Notes under the pieces: generated by a model
The model's database searches: none
Seen by the model: the letters and a program-made list of their open reading frames with translations, nothing else
What the model was told of the DNA's origin: nothing
Part shown: one piece after another, positions 61,610 to 64,000 of the stretch
Layout of the letters: each line of letters begins with the position of its first letter
How positions within the stretch are numbered: position 1 is the first letter of the stretch
Assembly: GCF_014873755.1 (NCBI RefSeq)
Contig: NZ_JADBEG010000001.1
Location: forward strand, 6,422,501 to 6,486,500
Source: Amycolatopsis lexingtonensis
Lineage (GTDB): Bacteria; Actinomycetota; Actinomycetes; Mycobacteriales; Pseudonocardiaceae
Length of the DNA: 64,000 nt
Direction of reading: 5' to 3'
Position numbers and translations under genes: made by a program

Positions 61610-61688
61610 GCCGGGGGCCGACGGCGGCCGGTTTCCGTCAGTGGCCGCCGATACGCTGGAGACGGGGGGCGCCCCCGCGGCCAGGTGC

Positions 61689-62897
61689 TCAGTCCCGCTC
61701 GTGCTCCGCGCGGACCGGGACCACCGCCACCGCCAGTGCCGGGAAGATCGCCGCCACGCAGAACGCCAGTGCGTAGCGGCTGTCGCCGATCACCAGGCCC
61801 AGCAGCGGCGGGGTCAGCGAGGCCGCGATGTTCTGGCCGGTGTTCTGCGTGCCCATCGCGCGGCCCGACCAGGCCAGGCCCGCCAGCTCCGCCGACGCCG
61901 TGAAGCCGAGGCCGTTGTCGGCCACCGTGATGATCCCCGCCAGCGCCAGTGCCAGCAGCACCAGCCATAGCCACGACACGTCCCCCAGCGCCACCAGCAG
62001 CATCACGAAGCAGCTCAGCACGGCCAGCTGCCGCATCGGGCGCAGGCGGCTGCCGACGCGGTCGGACCACCAGCCCGAGCCGAGGCGGCCCAGCGCGCCC
62101 AGCACCTGGACCACCGCCAGGTACCAGCCCGCCGACAGCGCGCTCCAGTGCTGCACCGACACCAGGTACACCGGCGCGAACGCCGACACCGCGAACTGCG
62201 GCACCACCAGCAGCGCGCTCGCCCCGTGCACCCGCCACAGCGCCGCGTGCCGGTACGGCGACGGCGGCTTCTCGCCCGACGGCGCCTGCGGCGGCCGGGG
62301 CGGGTCCGTCACCAGCCACGCCACCAGCAGCGCGACGGCGATCGCCAGCCCGGCCGGCAGCAGCACGGCCGCGCGGAACCCGAAGTGCGCGGCCAGCGGC
62401 GGCAGCCCCAGCGCCGCGACGCCGACGCCGAGCGGCTGGGCCGTCTGCCGGATCCCCATCGCGACGCCGCGCTCGGACTTCGCGAACCAGCCCATCACCA
62501 CGCGGCCGCTCGCCGCGTTCACCGAAGCCGTGCACGCACCGGCCGCCAGGAACACCCCAAAGAGGAGCCCGACCGAGTGATCACCGACTCCGGCGTACAC
62601 CAGGAGTAACCCCGAGGCCCCCAGTCCGAGGGCCATGATCAGGCGCTCTCCGTAACGGTCCGCAGCCGCGCCCCACACGATCAGGGTGAACAACAGCCCG
62701 ATGCTCGGCGCCGCGACGACCGTGCCGGCCTCGGCCAGCGTCAGCCCCTCCCCGGCCCGCATGGCCGGGACCAGGAACGGGAGCCCGTACAGGAACGAGC
62801 AGCTCGCGGTCTGCGCGGCGAGGCCGAGCGCGAGGATGAGCCACCGCCGTGAACTCGCCTGCACCCGCTCCACCGAGCCGTCCGCGACCTGCGCCAT
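61689..62897 (-). CDS. MFS transporter
   Basis: Major facilitator of 402 residues with twelve predicted helices and a central loop rich in Pro and basic residues (about 191-215). Motif A-like loops are VWGAAADRYGERL (between helices 2 and 3) and GRLGSGWWSDRVGSRL (between helices 8 and 9). I chose the ATG at 62897; earlier codons run into the promoter region. Substrate unknown. A near-palindrome lies 12 bases upstream. Confidence 0.88.
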   Translation of the reverse strand: MAQVADGSVERVQASSRRWLILALGLAAQTASCSFLYGLPFLVPAMRAGEGLTLAEAGTVVAAPSIGLLFTLIVWGAAADRYGERLIMALGLGASGLLLVYAGVGDHSVGLLFGVFLAAGACTASVNAASGRVVMGWFAKSERGVAMGIRQTAQPLGVGVAALGLPPLAAHFGFRAAVLLPAGLAIAVALLVAWLVTDPPRPPQAPSGEKPPSPYRHAALWRVHGASALLVVPQFAVSAFAPVYLVSVQHWSALSAGWYLAVVQVLGALGRLGSGWWSDRVGSRLRPMRQLAVLSCFVMLLVALGDVSWLWLVLLALALAGIITVADNGLGFTASAELAGLAWSGRAMGTQNTGQNIAASLTPPLLGLVIGDSRYALAFCVAAIFPALAVAVVPVRAEHERD

Positions 62898-62908
62898 CGT
62901 CGTCACCG

Positions 62909-62923
62909 TCTCAAATATTGAGA
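62909..62923 (-). promoter_or_regulatory. inverted repeat TCTCAA-ATA-TTGAGA
   Basis: Perfect six-base arms around ATA, unusually AT-rich for this genome, 12 bases upstream of the MFS start codon. A candidate operator. Confidence 0.5.
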
Positions 62924-63008
62924 AACAATTCCTACATGGTGAACGATAGTTGGCATGGCTAAGGACCGCAACCACCGTTCGGTGGCCGCGGTCCCCGTGC
63001 CGGCCGGC

Positions 63009-64000
63009 TCAGGCCAGTGCGGCGTACCCGGGCTTGATCACGTCGTCGATCAGCGCGATCCGCGCGTCGAAATCGAGGAACGCGGATTTCATCGCGTTGA
63101 TGGTGAACCAGCGGAAGTCGTCCAGGCCATAGCCGAAGGTCTCGTGCAGCGCGGCGAATTCGCTGGTCATCGTGCATCCGCTCATCAGGCGGTTGTCCGT
63201 GTTCACCGTCACGCGGAAGTGCAGCTTGGCGAGCAGGCCGATCGGGTGCTCGGCGATCGAGCGGACCGTGCCTGTTTGGACGTTCGACGTCGGGCAGATC
63301 TCCAGGGGGATGCGGCGGTCGCGGACATACGCGGCCAACCGTCCAAGGTGGACCGTGCCGTCCGCGTCGGTCTTGATGTCCTCGATGATGCGCACGCCGT
63401 GCCCGAGCCGCTCGGCGCCGCAGTGCTGAATCGCCTCCCAAATGGACGGCAAACCGAAGGCTTCGCCGGCGTGAATGGTGAAATGCGCATTGTTCTGCCG
63501 CAGGTATTCGAACGCGTCGAGATTGCGGGTCGGCGGAAATCCGTCCTCCGGGCCCGCGATGTCGAACCCGGCGACGCCGGCGTCGCGGTACCGGACGGCG
63601 AGGTCGGCGATCTCGAGGGCGCGGGCGTGCTGCCGCATCGCGCAGAGCAACGTCCCGACGCGGATGCTGCCGCCGTTCGCGGCCACGCGGCGAGTGCCCT
63701 CCGTGAACCCCGCTTGGACGGCCTCGACCACCGCATCGAGTGACAGACCGCGTTCGACGAACAACTCCGGTGCGTAGCGCACCTCGGCGTAGACGACGCC
63801 GTCGGCGGCCAGGTCCTCCACCGCTTCCGCGGCGACCCTGACCAGCGCATCCTCGGTCTGCATCACCCCGCAGGTGTGCGCGAAGGTCTCGAGGTAGGAC
63901 ACGAGCGAGCCGGAATCGGCCGCCCGGCGGAACCAACCGCCCAGCTCGGCCGGATCACTGGTGGGCAGTCCGCCGTAGCCGGTCTCCTCGGCGAGTTCGG
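63009..64000 (-). CDS. add: adenosine deaminase, 5' end beyond the window
   Basis: Zinc enzyme that deaminates adenosine and deoxyadenosine in purine salvage. About 330 C-terminal residues are present. Visible are [26 protein letters not shown], the metal/catalytic His of THIHAGEA-like TIHAGEAFG (with the catalytic Glu), [20 protein letters not shown] and the Asp pair of [12 protein letters not shown]. The frame continues upstream to the window edge with [20 protein letters not shown], typical of the family. Position after upp and deoC agrees with a nucleoside-salvage region. Confidence 0.93.
   Translation of the reverse strand, partial: ELAEETGYGGLPTSDPAELGGWFRRAADSGSLVSYLETFAHTCGVMQTEDALVRVAAEAVEDLAADGVVYAEVRYAPELFVERGLSLDAVVEAVQAGFTEGTRRVAANGGSIRVGTLLCAMRQHARALEIADLAVRYRDAGVAGFDIAGPEDGFPPTRNLDAFEYLRQNNAHFTIHAGEAFGLPSIWEAIQHCGAERLGHGVRIIEDIKTDADGTVHLGRLAAYVRDRRIPLEICPTSNVQTGTVRSIAEHPIGLLAKLHFRVTVNTDNRLMSGCTMTSEFAALHETFGYGLDDFRWFTINAMKSAFLDFDARIALIDDVIKPGYAALA

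Larger units (their letters stand above)
61045..61688. other. repeat-rich convergent intergenic region without a gene
   Basis: A 644-base gap between the 3' ends of two convergent genes. I find no supported coding frame. It holds at least four inverted-repeat units (61138-61190, 61244-61263, 61325-61377, 61447-61499), a DnaA-box-like hairpin (61582-61609) and otherwise unremarkable GC-rich sequence. Confidence 0.7.

Overview
The window is very GC-rich, with dense, often translationally coupled genes, many GTG starts, leaderless-looking promoters and actinobacterial families (trimeric purine nucleoside phosphorylase, MutAB/MeaB, class F sortase, DUF1707, MAB_1171c family, SorC-type regulator). 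It is chromosomal DNA of an actinomycete, most likely Pseudonocardiaceae and plausibly Amycolatopsis. The order lpdA - M20 amidohydrolase - punA - pmmB - upp - add matches, from memory, the core order lpdA-amiA-deoD-pmmB-upp-add of Mycobacterium tuberculosis, with accessory blocks inserted between the core genes. I see no rRNA, convincing tRNA, CRISPR array, transposase or phage gene.

Layout. 37-2005: class F sortase, a surface protein with a sorting signal, and a secreted paralogue without one. 2085-5666: LpdA flavoprotein, gamma-glutamylcyclotransferase-like protein, M20 amidohydrolase. 5864-11227: a membrane protein and the methylmalonyl-CoA mutase operon (mutA-mutB-meaB). 11340-15983: receptor Ser/Thr kinase, MerR regulator divergent to two membrane proteins, then punA. 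16043-19320: glycosyltransferase, pmmB and a flavodoxin-like protein.

19321-26051: a structured intergenic region, then a coupled cassette of XRE regulator, ImmA/IrrE metallopeptidase, MAB_1171c membrane protein and amidohydrolase, followed by a small membrane protein, a variant histidyl-tRNA synthetase and a HEAT-like protein. 26052-34565 (minus strand): a redox and transport locus. MerR and aldo/keto reductase come first, then flavin monooxygenase, 2-hydroxyacid oxidase, divergent cytochrome P450 and cation/proton antiporter, ending with a response regulator and sensor kinase. 34650-40363: TetR, ECF sigma with a membrane partner, pentapeptide protein, upp, tyrosine phosphatase, DUF1707 protein, Uma2 protein.

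40636-43902: deoC with one complete and one catalytically incomplete aldehyde dehydrogenase. 43989-48932: membrane protein, GH12-like lipoprotein, TetR divergent from two tandem P450s and a ferredoxin. 48993-54196: a carbohydrate or polyol ABC importer with dehydrogenase, divergent from a SorC-type regulator; both promoters carry the same palindrome. 54317-64000: small membrane and redox genes, a 48-residue secreted peptide, C45 acyltransferase-like enzyme, DUF3516 helicase, acidic 'primosomal' protein, MFS transporter and the 3' part of add. punA, upp, deoC and add together form a nucleoside-salvage neighbourhood.

A family of intergenic inverted repeats (785-837, 15990-16040, 48939-48993 and a cluster at 61138-61499) runs through the window. 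The best candidates for undescribed systems are the XRE/ImmA/MAB_1171c/amidohydrolase cassette and the coupled monooxygenase-oxidase-P450-antiporter-two-component locus.
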